Shown here: positions 34,324 through 42,970 of the stretch, piece after piece | Position numbering within the stretch: position 1 is the first letter of the stretch | Layout: each line of letters starts with the position of its first letter | DNA from: Franzmannia qiaohouensis | GTDB taxonomy: Bacteria > Pseudomonadota > Gammaproteobacteria > Pseudomonadales > Halomonadaceae | Length of the DNA: 64,000 nt | Direction of reading: 5' to 3' | Assembly: GCF_031451695.1 (NCBI RefSeq) | Contig: NZ_JARWAM010000004.1 | Location: 1 to 64,000, forward strand | The notes under the pieces: generated by a model | The model's input: only the letters and a program-made list of their open reading frames with translations | The model's database searches: none | What the model was told of the DNA's origin: nothing | Program-made: the position numbers and the translations under genes

Positions 34324-35415
34324 ATGAGCGCACACCAGGACACCCAAGCACCCAGCGTCTCCGAAGGCATGGGCCTGTTCGAGCGCTTCCTTTCGCTGTG
34401 GGTGGCACTTGCCATCGTCGCCGGCATCCTGCTCGGCCAGTTCGCCCCCGCCATTCCCGAGGCGCTGTCGCGCTTCGAGGTTGCACAGGTCTCCATTCCG
34501 GTGGCGATACTGATCTGGGCGATGATCTTTCCCATGATGCTGCAGATCGACTTCACCTCGGTCCTCGGCGTGCGCCGCCAGCCCAAGGGACTGGTCATCA
34601 CCACCTCGGTGAACTGGCTGATCAAGCCGTTCAGCATGTTCGCCATCGCCTGGTTCTTCCTGATGGTGGTATTCGCCCCGCTGATCCCCGCGGAGCGCGC
34701 CAGTGAGTACCTGGCCGGCGCCATCCTGCTGGGCGCCGCGCCGTGTACCGCCATGGTCTTCGTCTGGAGCTACCTGACCCGAGGCGACGCCGCCTATACC
34801 CTGGTGCAGGTGGCGGTCAACGACCTGATCATGCTGTTCGCCTTCGCTCCCATCGTGGTCTTCCTGCTCGGCATATCGAATATCCAGGTGCCCTGGGACA
34901 CGGTCATTCTGTCGGTGGTGCTGTATATCGTCATCCCGCTGACGGCCGGCTACCTGACCCGCCAGGCGCTGATCAAGCGGCGCGGCAGCGAGTGGTTCGA
35001 CAGCGTCTTTATGAAACGTATTGGCCCAGTGACGCCGGTGGGATTAATTATCACCCTGGTGCTGCTGTTCGCCTTCCAGGGCGACGTGATCATCGCCAAC
35101 CCGCTGCATATCGTGCTCATCGCCATCCCGCTGATCATCCAGACCGTGCTGATCTTCTTCATTGCCTACGGCTGGGCCAAGGCGTGGAAGGTGCCCCACA
35201 ACGTGGCCGCCCCTGGGGCGATGATCGGCGCCAGCAACTTCTTCGAGCTGGCCGTGGCGGCGGCCATCGCGCTGTTCGGGCTGCAGTCGGGGGCGGCGCT
35301 GGCCACGGTGGTAGGCGTGCTGGTGGAGGTGCCGCTGATGCTGGCCCTGGTGCGCATCGCCAACAAGACCCGACACCACTTCCCGACGGCCGACACCCGC
35401 GCCGCACAGACCTGA
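34324..35415 (+). CDS. Arsenite efflux transporter ACR3
   Basis: Inner-membrane arsenite/proton antiporter of the ACR3 branch of the BART superfamily, about ten membrane segments in 363 residues. The essential Cys of the fourth segment is in LLGAAPCTAMVFVWS (Cys141), and the family Glu in ASNFFELAVAAAIALFG is present. The ATG at 34324 follows CAGGAG at eight nt; the frame from 34273 begins within the operator region. It starts the plus-strand arsenic block. DUF3422 follows after 95 nt. Expression is probably controlled by the ArsR encoded at 37730-38074. Confidence 0.93.
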   Translation: MSAHQDTQAPSVSEGMGLFERFLSLWVALAIVAGILLGQFAPAIPEALSRFEVAQVSIPVAILIWAMIFPMMLQIDFTSVLGVRRQPKGLVITTSVNWLIKPFSMFAIAWFFLMVVFAPLIPAERASEYLAGAILLGAAPCTAMVFVWSYLTRGDAAYTLVQVAVNDLIMLFAFAPIVVFLLGISNIQVPWDTVILSVVLYIVIPLTAGYLTRQALIKRRGSEWFDSVFMKRIGPVTPVGLIITLVLLFAFQGDVIIANPLHIVLIAIPLIIQTVLIFFIAYGWAKAWKVPHNVAAPGAMIGASNFFELAVAAAIALFGLQSGAALATVVGVLVEVPLMLALVRIANKTRHHFPTADTRAAQT

Positions 35416-35510
35416 AGCCAGGCCCTCCGTTCGACACGTTGAACCACCGCACTTGGCCCGGGCGACAACAGCTTCTAGTCTCGGTAGACGTTCCCTTGCC
35501 TGGCCCCGAC

Positions 35511-36743
35511 ATGCACCCGCAACGCGCCCGACTGCACAATGAGCTCCACGCCCGGCCCTCGATCTACTTCGAGGATCCGGCGCATCTCCACCACTACGCC
35601 TTTCTCGACGAGGACGGCATCGCCGCGGACATTCTCGAGCGGATCGCCGAGGTGGCAGGCAAGACCCCCGACATCGAGGCCGCCCAGGAGATTCTCGATC
35701 TCGGCGACCAGACCCTGAAATGGGAGCGCCATACCGAGTTTTTCACCCTCACGCTGCTGGTCCCGCGACCCGAGCGCGGCGAGCAGTGGCCATCACCCCC
35801 GCCGCTGCTCGCCGACATCGTCGCCAAGCACAGCCGGGCGCTGATCAATGCCAGCCTGATCCTGGTCGAGGCCGAAGCCACCTGGGGCGGCGACGCCGAG
35901 GCCTACGGCTTCCGCGACCCCGCCGGCTCGAGCCTAGGCGATGGCGGGGCCACCGTGTGGAGCGATTTCCGACTCACCGCGGCAGGCGTGAACCGGCTAC
36001 TGCTGATCAACCGCGGCCTGAATGCCTTCCGCCTTGGGCGCATGACCCGACGACTGCTGGAGATCGAGACCTATCGCATGATGGCGTCGCTGGCCCTGCC
36101 GGTGGCCAAGCAGATGAGCCTCGAGCTGCACGATTACGAGCTCGAGCTCGGCGCACTCTCGCAGCGTAATACCGAGGACAAGGAGACCAGCTACCGGCCG
36201 CTGCTGGCGGCGATCTCCGCGCTCTCGGCACGCCTCGAGCATAGCGGCGCCCGCTCGCGGCAGCGCTTCAGCGCCACCGAGGCCTATGCGCGGATCGTCT
36301 TCACACGCATCGAGGAGCTGCGCGAGGAGCGCTTGGGCGACCGTCCACGCCTGGGAACCTTCATCCTGAGGCGCTTCCGGCCGACGGTGCACTACTGCGC
36401 CGCGATCAACCAGCGCCAGCAAGACCTGGCCCAAAGCGTGGCGCGACTCAACGATCTGCTGCGGACCCGCGCGCAGGTCGAGATCGAGGAGCAGAACTCC
36501 GCGATCCTGCACAGCCTCAATGAGCGCACCAGCAGTCAGTTAAAGATCCAGAAGGCGGTCGAAGGGCTGTCGATCATCGTCATCAGCTACTACCTCTTCA
36601 GCCTGTTCAAGCTGGGGCTGCAAAGCCTCGATGCCCTGGGGATGGTCATCGAGCCGATCGTCGCCGCTGCGGTGCTGGCCCCCTTGGGGGTGGGGATCAT
36701 CGGCCTGCTGGCCTGGCGCATACAGCGCGTCAAGAATCACTGA
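35511..36743 (+). CDS. DUF3422 family membrane-anchored protein
   Basis: A 410-residue protein of the DUF3422 family, with no known function. The N-terminus HPQRARLHNELHARPSIYFEDPAHLHHYAFL is the conserved family start. A long soluble, helix-rich domain follows, with a coiled-coil-like region at about 290-345. Two membrane segments end the protein (about residues 360-382 and 385-405: LSIIVISYYLFSLFKLGL, then PIVAAAVLAPLGVGIIGLLAW). The ATG at 35511 has no clear Shine-Dalgarno. The long frame from 34743 is a shadow of ACR3. It lies between two ACR3-like transporter genes, 18 nt before the second. A role in the arsenic block is therefore possible but unproven. Confidence 0.82.
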   Translation: MHPQRARLHNELHARPSIYFEDPAHLHHYAFLDEDGIAADILERIAEVAGKTPDIEAAQEILDLGDQTLKWERHTEFFTLTLLVPRPERGEQWPSPPPLLADIVAKHSRALINASLILVEAEATWGGDAEAYGFRDPAGSSLGDGGATVWSDFRLTAAGVNRLLLINRGLNAFRLGRMTRRLLEIETYRMMASLALPVAKQMSLELHDYELELGALSQRNTEDKETSYRPLLAAISALSARLEHSGARSRQRFSATEAYARIVFTRIEELREERLGDRPRLGTFILRRFRPTVHYCAAINQRQQDLAQSVARLNDLLRTRAQVEIEEQNSAILHSLNERTSSQLKIQKAVEGLSIIVISYYLFSLFKLGLQSLDALGMVIEPIVAAAVLAPLGVGIIGLLAWRIQRVKNH

Positions 36744-36761
36744 CCGCTAAGGCGAGTGTTG

Positions 36762-37727
36762 ATGCGCGAGCGAATGGAGCGCCACCAGGCCTGGATCTAC
36801 CTTGCCTTCATCCTGGCCGGGTTGGCACTGGGGCTGTGGCAACCGTCACTGGCGGCGATGCTCGAGCTACTGCTGTGGCCACTGCTCGGTACGCTGCTGT
36901 ATGCCACCTTTACACAGATCCCACTGCTGCAGGTTCGCCGTGGTGTAAGGGATTGGCGCTTTATGGCCGCGCTGCTGCTGGGTAACTTCGTGCTAATTCC
37001 GCTGCTGGTGGGCGTGGCCACAAGCCTGCTGCCGCTATCACCGGCGGTGCAGGCAGGCATCCTGCTGGTGCTGTTGGTGCCCTGTACCGACTGGTTCATC
37101 AGTTTCACCCACCTCGGCAAGGGTGACGCGGGTCGCGCCCTTGCCGCAGCACCACTACTGCTATTGGGGCAGATCGTCTCGCTACCCGCCTACCTGTGGC
37201 TATTTCTCGGTCCGGGGTGGTTCCAAATGGTGCTCAGCACCCAGCTGCTCGGCGCCTTCGCCGGCCTTATCCTCACCCCGCTGACCCTGGCCTGGCTGAC
37301 CGAGCGCCTGGCCAAACGCCGGGCCGGTGCCAAGCGCCTGGTAGAGGGGCTCGGCGCGCTGCCGGTCCCGTTGTTGGCGCTAGTGGTGCTGGCGATCGCC
37401 GCCTCTCAGGTGACAGGCCTAGGTGGCCTGAGCAGCATCCTGCTGCAGGTGCTGGCGATCTTTATCGCCTACCTGCTGTTCGCCGCCCTGCTCGGCAAGC
37501 TGCTGGGACGTGGGTTCGGCCTGGCCCCGGGGGCGACACGTACCCTGACCTTCAGCTTCGGCACCCGCAACTCCTTCGTGGTACTGCCCATTGCCCTGGC
37601 CCTGCCCGAGGCGTGGCAGGCCGCCGTGGTGGTGATCGTCTTCCAGTCGCTGGTCGAGCTGTTCGGCATGGTCGCCTATCTGCGCTGGGTGCCGGGGCGG
37701 CTGATTCCTTCACCGACCGAAGCCTAG
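36762..37727 (+). CDS. ACR3-like arsenic resistance transporter (second copy)
   Basis: A 321-residue membrane protein of the bile acid:sodium symporter/ACR3 superfamily, distant from the ACR3 gene upstream. Around ten membrane segments are visible. The Cys position of ACR3 is kept in LVLLVPCTDWFISFTHLG, and the late TFSFGTRNSFVVLPIALALPEAW corresponds to the conserved crossover segment. I use the ATG at 36762; the GTG two codons earlier is possible. Its stop is two nt from the stop of the convergent arsR. Arsenite export is likely. Another oxyanion or an organoarsenical cannot be excluded. Confidence 0.78.
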   Translation: MRERMERHQAWIYLAFILAGLALGLWQPSLAAMLELLLWPLLGTLLYATFTQIPLLQVRRGVRDWRFMAALLLGNFVLIPLLVGVATSLLPLSPAVQAGILLVLLVPCTDWFISFTHLGKGDAGRALAAAPLLLLGQIVSLPAYLWLFLGPGWFQMVLSTQLLGAFAGLILTPLTLAWLTERLAKRRAGAKRLVEGLGALPVPLLALVVLAIAASQVTGLGGLSSILLQVLAIFIAYLLFAALLGKLLGRGFGLAPGATRTLTFSFGTRNSFVVLPIALALPEAWQAAVVVIVFQSLVELFGMVAYLRWVPGRLIPSPTEA

Positions 37728-37729
37728 CC

Positions 37730-38074
37730 TCAGCACAGCGCCGCGCGTCGCTCGGGGCGGTTGCCCATCGCCGCCAGCCGCGCCAATCGCGCCTCAAGGC
37801 GCTGCTGGTCGCCCGCGGCGGCGGCGCTCAGGACGTCCAGCGCCCAGGACGGCAGCGTCGGCGCCAGCCGGTAGTAGACCCACTGGCCGTCGCGCCGGTC
37901 GACCACCAGGCCACAGCCGCGCAGCTGGGCCAGGTGCCGCGACACCTTGGGCTGCGACTCCTCGAGCACGTGGGTCATCTCGCACACGCACAGCTCGCCC
38001 TCCTCGCGGATCAGCAGCATCAGCATCAGACGGGTGTCGTCGGCCAGGCATTTGAACAGGCGTAGCGGTTGCAC
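37730..38074 (-). CDS. arsR: Arsenic-responsive repressor ArsR
   Basis: Winged-helix ArsR/SmtB repressor of 114 residues. The metal-sensing ELCVCEM motif puts Cys29 and Cys31 in the recognition region, as in E. coli-type ArsR. The helix-turn-helix VLEESQPKVSRHLAQLRGCGLV and the wing RRDGQWVYYRL follow. The GTG at 38074 (AGAGG four nt upstream) gives the usual N-terminus QPLRLFKCLADDTRL. The frame running on to 38212 enters repeat copy B and is an artefact. It probably represses the ars genes through the ATAT dyads at 34255 and 40671, losing DNA binding when As(III) binds the cysteines. Confidence 0.9.
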   Translation of the reverse strand: MQPLRLFKCLADDTRLMLMLLIREEGELCVCEMTHVLEESQPKVSRHLAQLRGCGLVVDRRDGQWVYYRLAPTLPSWALDVLSAAAAGDQQRLEARLARLAAMGNRPERRAALC

Positions 38075-38132
38075 GGGGCCTCTCTTGATTATTTCTATGA
38101 TATTGACGCATTCAACTTGATGGTCCTGATCG

Positions 38133-38358
38133 GCAGGGCTATCGCAGATAGGCAGCACCGCTCGGAACTGATCCGTCGACAGGCCTGCGAGGAGGCGCTG
38201 TAAACCCTTCACTGGGCGCTACCTTGCGCCCTGCTGCGCTCTCGCATCCTGCTCCGCTTGCAGGACCAGTGCTGGCCATCCATGGCCAGCCCGTTCAGAG
38301 CAGTGCTCCTCACCCATGGCGCAAACCTACTCTTCGACCTGTCCCCGGCGTCCCTCGC
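38133..38358 (+). repeat. Dispersed structured repeat, copy B
   Basis: About 226 bp. It has terminal inverted repeats at 38173-38195 and 38326-38348, plus the GCAGGGCT-led left flank shared with copies A and C. The inner stems GGGCGC/GCGCCC, TCCTGC/GCAGGA and CTGGCCAT-CC-ATGGCCAG (a perfect 8-bp stem) are intact. It lies 15 nt behind the arsJ stop and 58 nt before the arsR start, between two minus-strand genes. Confidence 0.92.
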
Positions 38359-38373
38359 TGCGGTAACCCTACC

Positions 38374-39606
38374 CTAATCGGCGACCGCGGTATCGGCCTG
38401 GCGCGGCAGCGCCAGGGCCATCAAGGCGCTGGCGGCGACCAGCGCCGCCGCTACCCACAGGCAGGCGCTGAGGCCGTGGGCCATGTATAGCCAGCCGGAG
38501 AGCAGCGTGCCGATCAGCCGGCCCATGGCATTGGCCATATAGTAGAAGCCGACGTCCATCGACACGCCGTCGGCACGCGCATAGTGCACGATCAGATAGC
38601 TGTGCCAGCTGGAGTTGATGGCAAACAGTACCCCAAAGGCCAGCAACCCCGCCACTAGCCAGCCCACCGCGGTCAGCGGCAGCAGTGCCAGGGCCACGCC
38701 AAGCAGCGCCAGGGCCGCGGCCCAGCCGGCAGTGATCAGCCGCGCCTCGCCGCTCATCAGCCGGGTCAGCCTGGGCGCCTGGGTCTGCACCCCACCGTAG
38801 CCGATCACCCACAGCGCCAGCAGCCCGCCCACGGTCCACTGGCTCCAGCCGTGCTGGTCGTAGAGGAACACCGGCAGCGCCACCACGAACCACACATCAC
38901 GGGAGGCGAACAGGCACAGCCGCGCTGCCGACAGCACATTGACCGCCCGCGACTTGGAGAACACCTCGGAGAACTTGGGCTTGGCCTTCTGACGGCCGAG
39001 GTCGGCGCGCAGCCGCCACAGCGACAGCCCCAGCACCCCGCTGAGCATCAACGCCATGGCCAGCACCGCGCCCTGAAAGCCAACCAACGTCAGCAGCAGC
39101 CCGCCGAGAAAGAACCCCAGCCCCTTGAGGGCATTCTTGGAGCCGGTGAGCATCGCCACCCAGCGGTAGAGCGCGCTGCCGGCGCTGGCGCTCTCCTTGG
39201 GCACCAGCACCTTGACCGCGCTCTTGGCGCTCATCTTGTTGAGGTCCTTGGCAATCCCCGACAGCGCCTGGGCGGCCATCACCCATACCACCGTGAGCAT
39301 GCCGGCCGGCACCAGCAGCATCGCCAGGGCGACGATCTGCAGGCCGAGCCCGACGTTCATGGTGCGGTTGAGCCCCAGCCGCGCGCCGAGCCAGCCGCCC
39401 ACCAGGTTGGTGACCACGCCGAACGCCTCGTAGAACAGGAACAGCATGGCCACTTCCAGCGGCGAGTAGCCCAGCTGGCTGAAGTAGAGCACCACCAGCA
39501 TGCGCAGCGCGCCGTCGGTGAGGGTGAAGGCCCAGTAGTTGCCGGTGATCAGCAGGTACTGGCGCACCTCGAAGGGCAGCTGCCTGACCCTCGCCAGCAG
39601 CGACAT
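38374..39606 (-). CDS. arsJ: Organoarsenical efflux MFS transporter ArsJ
   Basis: Twelve-segment major facilitator that exports 1-arseno-3-phosphoglycerate, which then hydrolyses outside to arsenate. The N-terminus with VRQYLLITGNYWAFTLTDGALRMLVVLYF matches ArsJ as I know it. Later hallmarks are AKDLNKMSAKSAVKVLVP and SRDVWFVVALPVFLY. The ATG at 39606 starts four nt behind the GAPDH stop. A GTG at 39618 overlapping that stop is an alternative. The gene follows its partner GAPDH, the arrangement known for ArsJ systems. It confers arsenate, not arsenite, resistance. Confidence 0.92.
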   Translation of the reverse strand: MSLLARVRQLPFEVRQYLLITGNYWAFTLTDGALRMLVVLYFSQLGYSPLEVAMLFLFYEAFGVVTNLVGGWLGARLGLNRTMNVGLGLQIVALAMLLVPAGMLTVVWVMAAQALSGIAKDLNKMSAKSAVKVLVPKESASAGSALYRWVAMLTGSKNALKGLGFFLGGLLLTLVGFQGAVLAMALMLSGVLGLSLWRLRADLGRQKAKPKFSEVFSKSRAVNVLSAARLCLFASRDVWFVVALPVFLYDQHGWSQWTVGGLLALWVIGYGGVQTQAPRLTRLMSGEARLITAGWAAALALLGVALALLPLTAVGWLVAGLLAFGVLFAINSSWHSYLIVHYARADGVSMDVGFYYMANAMGRLIGTLLSGWLYMAHGLSACLWVAAALVAASALMALALPRQADTAVAD

Positions 39607-39610
39607 CGCT

Positions 39611-40648
39611 TCAGCCACGGGTCACCTGCACGCCGCCGACCTTCATCGCCAGCTCGGCGGTACGGTTGGCATAGCCCCACTCATTGTCGTACCAAGCGTA
39701 GAGCTTGAGCTGGGTGCCGTTGATGACCATGGTCGAGAGCGCGTCGATGATCGAACTGCGCGGGTCGCTGCGGTAGTCGATGGAGACCAGCGGTCGCTCC
39801 TCGTAGCCGAGTATGCCAGCCAGCGGCCCTTCTGCCGCGGCCTCGAGCGCGGCATTGACCTCTGCGACCGAGACCTCGCGCTCGAGCTCGAAGACCATGT
39901 CGGTGAGCGAGGCGTTGGCCAGCGGCACGCGTACCGCGTGGCCGTTGAGCTTGCCCTCGAGCTCGGGGAAGATCGCGGTGATCGCCTTGGCCGAACCGGT
40001 GGTGGTGGGAATCAGGCTCATGCCGCAGGCTCGCGCCCGACGAAGATCCTTGTGTGGGGCATCGAGAATGGTCTGGGTGTTGGTGATGTCGTGCACCGTG
40101 GTCATCGAGCCGTGGCGGATGCCGTAGGTCTCGTGGATTACCTTGACCACCGGCGCCAGGCAGTTGGTGGTGCAGCTGGCCGCGGTGACGATGCGGTGCT
40201 GGTCCGGGTCGTAGAGGTCGTCGTTGACGCCGACCACCAGGTTGAGCACGCCCGCATCCTTGACCGGGGCGCTGACCACCACCCGCTCGACGCCCTGCTC
40301 GAGATAGGCGTTGAGTTTTTCCTGGGTCTTCATCTTGCCGGAGCACTCGATGGCCACCTGGCAGGCTGACCAGTTGCTGTCACTCAGCTCGCGATGGGCG
40401 CTGAAGGCGATGCGTCGGCCGTCGATGACGATGGCATCCTGCTGCGCCACGATGCCCTGCCCCGGCGACCAGTGGCCGTGTACCGAGTCGAATTCGAGCA
40501 GATGGGCGAAGGTAGCGGCGTCACCGCCCGGGTCGTTGATGCCCGCGATCTCCACCGCGCCGGCCTCGACGCTGGCCCACAGGCTGCGCAGGGCCAGGCG
40601 GCCGATACGTCCGAAGCCATTGATACCGATACTGACTGACTTGCTCAT
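39611..40648 (-). CDS. ArsJ-associated glyceraldehyde-3-phosphate dehydrogenase
   Basis: A GAPDH of 345 residues. The NAD fold GFGRIG is at residues 11-16, and the catalytic Cys159 is in ASCTTNCLAP. In the ArsJ pathway this enzyme uses arsenate in place of phosphate and makes 1-arseno-3-phosphoglycerate, the substrate of the next gene. It differs from housekeeping GapA in its neighbours: it is followed at once by arsJ and preceded by an ATAT dyad, which points to arsenic control. The ATG at 40648 begins the family N-terminus (SIGINGFGRIGRL); the frame upstream of it crosses the operator. Confidence 0.92.
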   Translation of the reverse strand: MSKSVSIGINGFGRIGRLALRSLWASVEAGAVEIAGINDPGGDAATFAHLLEFDSVHGHWSPGQGIVAQQDAIVIDGRRIAFSAHRELSDSNWSACQVAIECSGKMKTQEKLNAYLEQGVERVVVSAPVKDAGVLNLVVGVNDDLYDPDQHRIVTAASCTTNCLAPVVKVIHETYGIRHGSMTTVHDITNTQTILDAPHKDLRRARACGMSLIPTTTGSAKAITAIFPELEGKLNGHAVRVPLANASLTDMVFELEREVSVAEVNAALEAAAEGPLAGILGYEERPLVSIDYRSDPRSSIIDALSTMVINGTQLKLYAWYDNEWGYANRTAELAMKVGGVQVTRG

Positions 40649-40670
40649 AGGATGTACTCCGCCAACTGAC

Positions 40671-40690
40671 ATATATGAAATATCATATAT
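40671..40690. promoter_or_regulatory. ArsR operator of the GAPDH-arsJ operon
   Basis: ATATATGA-AATA-TCATATAT is a perfect 8-4-8 inverted repeat, 23 nt before the GAPDH start. It is in the position and of the kind bound by ArsR repressors. Confidence 0.7.
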
Positions 40691-40731
40691 ACTAGCCCAG
40701 CATGAAGGTATCATGACAGTTGCGATTAACA

Positions 40732-40750
40732 GGGAGGCATAGCGCCTCCC
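40732..40750 (-). terminator. Possible terminator of the pst operon
   Basis: GGGAGGC (40732-40738) and GCCTCCC (40744-40750) enclose a 5-nt loop, 16 nt behind pstB. On the minus strand only CTGTTAAT follows, so the terminator is weak. Confidence 0.5.
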
Positions 40751-40765
40751 CTGCCTGGCGGCGCG

Positions 40766-41596
40766 TTAGCCAAAGCGGCCGGTGATATAATCGTGTGTAC
40801 GCTGGTCCTTGGGGTTGGTGAAAATCGTATCGGTATCGCCGACCTCGACCATGTCCCCCATATGGAAGAACGCCGTCTTGTGCGCTACTCGTGCCGCCTG
40901 CTGCATATTGTGTGTGACCATGGCGATGGTGTAACTGGCGCTCAGCTCATCGATCAATTGTTCGATCTTGGCCGTCGCTATAGGGTCCAGGGCCGAGCAT
41001 GGCTCATCCATCAAGATCACTTCCGGACTGATGGCGATAGTTCGGGCAATACACAGGCGCTGCTGCTGGCCGCCCGACAAGCTGGTACCCGGCTGATCAA
41101 GCCGATCCTTGACCTCATCCCATAAGCCGGCACGCCGCAGACTATGCTCGACGATTTCGTCGAGTTCGGCACGTCTGCTGGCCAGTCCATGCAGGCGCGG
41201 CCCATAGGCGATGTTCTCGTAGATCGACTTGGGGAAGGGGTTGGGCTTTTGGAACACGATCCCGACCTGAGCCCGCAGCAGTACGACATCGAGCGATGGG
41301 GCGTAGATGTCGTTGCCATCGAGGATCACATCGCCCTCGATGCGACAGCCGGGGATGGTGTCGTTCATGCGATTGAGACAGCGCAGGAACGTCGATTTAC
41401 CACAGCCAGAGGGACCGATAAAGGCGATCACTTCGTTCTCGGTGATATCGAGGTCGATACCATGCAGCGCCTGATTGTCACCGTAGAACACCTTGACACC
41501 TCGGGTGCTCATCTTGACCTGGCCCTGCTGGCGCGGCTCACCGGACGCTTCGCTCTTGTGCATTGCCGTGGGAACGGCCACCGTTGCAGTCGTCAT
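40766..41596 (-). CDS. pstB: Phosphate ABC transporter ATP-binding protein PstB
   Basis: ATPase of the high-affinity phosphate importer, 276 residues. Walker A GPSGCGKST, the Q-loop FQKPNPFPKSIYENIAYGPRLHG, signature TSLSGGQQQR, Walker B VILMDEPCSALDP and the H-loop THNMQQA are complete. About 28 variable residues precede the conserved MSTRGVKVFYGDNQALHGID start. It starts one nt behind the pstA stop and is the last gene of the operon. No phoU follows, unlike the E. coli order. Confidence 0.96.
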   Translation of the reverse strand: MTTATVAVPTAMHKSEASGEPRQQGQVKMSTRGVKVFYGDNQALHGIDLDITENEVIAFIGPSGCGKSTFLRCLNRMNDTIPGCRIEGDVILDGNDIYAPSLDVVLLRAQVGIVFQKPNPFPKSIYENIAYGPRLHGLASRRAELDEIVEHSLRRAGLWDEVKDRLDQPGTSLSGGQQQRLCIARTIAISPEVILMDEPCSALDPIATAKIEQLIDELSASYTIAMVTHNMQQAARVAHKTAFFHMGDMVEVGDTDTIFTNPKDQRTHDYITGRFG

Positions 41597-42955
41597 TTAC
41601 CACCTCGTCTCGAATTTTTTGCGCAGCCAGATGGCCAGCGCGTTGAGGCTCAGCATCAGCGCCAACAGCACGATAATGGCCGCTGAAGTCCGCGCTTCGA
41701 AGAAATTGCGCAGTTCATTGCCCTGCCACAGGTAGATCTGTACCGGCAGCGCCGATGCTTGATCGATGGGGCTGCTGGGAATGTTGGACACGAAGGCATT
41801 CATGCCGATCAGCAGCAGCGGCGCCGTCTCCCCCAGGGCCTGTGCCACACCGAGTATCGAGCCGGTCAGAATCCCGGGGAGTGCCAGCGGCAGTACGTGG
41901 TGGAACACCGTCTGCACCCGTGATGCACCTATGCCGAGCGCCGCCTGGCGAATCGAGTTGGGGATCGAGCGCAGCGAGGCGCGGGTGGCGATGATGATGG
42001 TCGGTAGGGTCATCAGCGTCAGGACCAGGCCGCCCACCAGTGGCGCTGAGAGTGGCAGGCGCAGGTAGCCGATAAATATCGCCGCCCCAAGTAGACCAAA
42101 GACGATTGAGGGCACCGCCGCCAGGTTGTTGATATTGATCTCAATCAGGTCGGTCAGGCGGTTCTTGGGGGCGAACTCCTCGAGGTAGATGGCGCTTGCA
42201 ACCCCTATCGGAACCGACAGCACCATCACGATCAGCATCATGAACAGTGAGCCCATGAAGGCGCCGGCCAGACCCGCCGATGCCGGTGAGCTGCGCGAAT
42301 CGGTATTCAGGAACAGCGCCGTGCTGAACGCATTTGTGATCACACCTTCGGCATAAAGCCGGTCCGCCCACTCGCGGGTCTGGGCACTCAATTGCTGCTG
42401 GCTATCCGGCAGATCACGATCGATATTACCCTTGAGCCAGACATCGACATTAGCACTGGCCAATAGCTTGATGGTATGCGTCTCGCCAAGCATTGACTGG
42501 TCCTCGATGAATCGATCACGCAGAATGCGTCGCTCGGCTGAGGTGACCAACGCCCGGAGATCACGCGCCTGTCGAGGTTCGATCTCTTCACCCAGCGCTT
42601 CTTCCAGGGCATTATCGATCAATTGCTGCCAATTGACCCGCCCCACTTCGCTCAACCAGATGAGATCACGCTCTCGGAAATCGGCCTCACTCTCGCCGGC
42701 TTCGCGGCTAGGCCGTTCTGACACATCGACTATTTCAGGGTCGAAATGGATATCGAGATGAAAACTCGCTTGCCAGAATGCCGGCAATCCGCGCATCAAT
42801 ATGCTGGCGAACAGAATCAACACCAACACCATGCCGGTTACCACAGCAGCCAGGCCCAAGCGACGAAACCGCTTTTCCCGACGATGTCGTGATGCCAGCG
42901 ACCGTTCGATAGTGGCAAGACGCTCTCTGCGCGACGCTTGAGTAATGGTATTCAA
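41597..42955 (-). CDS. pstA: Phosphate ABC transporter permease PstA (DUF3333 type)
   Basis: Inner-membrane permease, 452 residues, longer than E. coli PstA (296) because of an N-terminal DUF3333-type domain. A membrane segment at about 35-55 is followed by a roughly 170-residue acidic periplasmic stretch. The C-terminal permease domain has the ABC loop ATRASLRSIPNSIRQAALGIGASRVQTVFHHVLPLALPG. The start is a TTG at 42955 with AGGGGG four nt upstream, 15 nt behind pstC. No better start lies near. Confidence 0.92.
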   Translation of the reverse strand: MNTITQASRRERLATIERSLASRHRREKRFRRLGLAAVVTGMVLVLILFASILMRGLPAFWQASFHLDIHFDPEIVDVSERPSREAGESEADFRERDLIWLSEVGRVNWQQLIDNALEEALGEEIEPRQARDLRALVTSAERRILRDRFIEDQSMLGETHTIKLLASANVDVWLKGNIDRDLPDSQQQLSAQTREWADRLYAEGVITNAFSTALFLNTDSRSSPASAGLAGAFMGSLFMMLIVMVLSVPIGVASAIYLEEFAPKNRLTDLIEININNLAAVPSIVFGLLGAAIFIGYLRLPLSAPLVGGLVLTLMTLPTIIIATRASLRSIPNSIRQAALGIGASRVQTVFHHVLPLALPGILTGSILGVAQALGETAPLLLIGMNAFVSNIPSSPIDQASALPVQIYLWQGNELRNFFEARTSAAIIVLLALMLSLNALAIWLRKKFETRW

Positions 42956-42970
42956 GATGCCCCCTGCCGA

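Noticed and set aside
34743..35510. N-terminal extension of the DUF3422 frame
   Set aside because: This part lies in another frame of the ACR3 gene and has no family similarity; DUF3422 homology begins at 35511.
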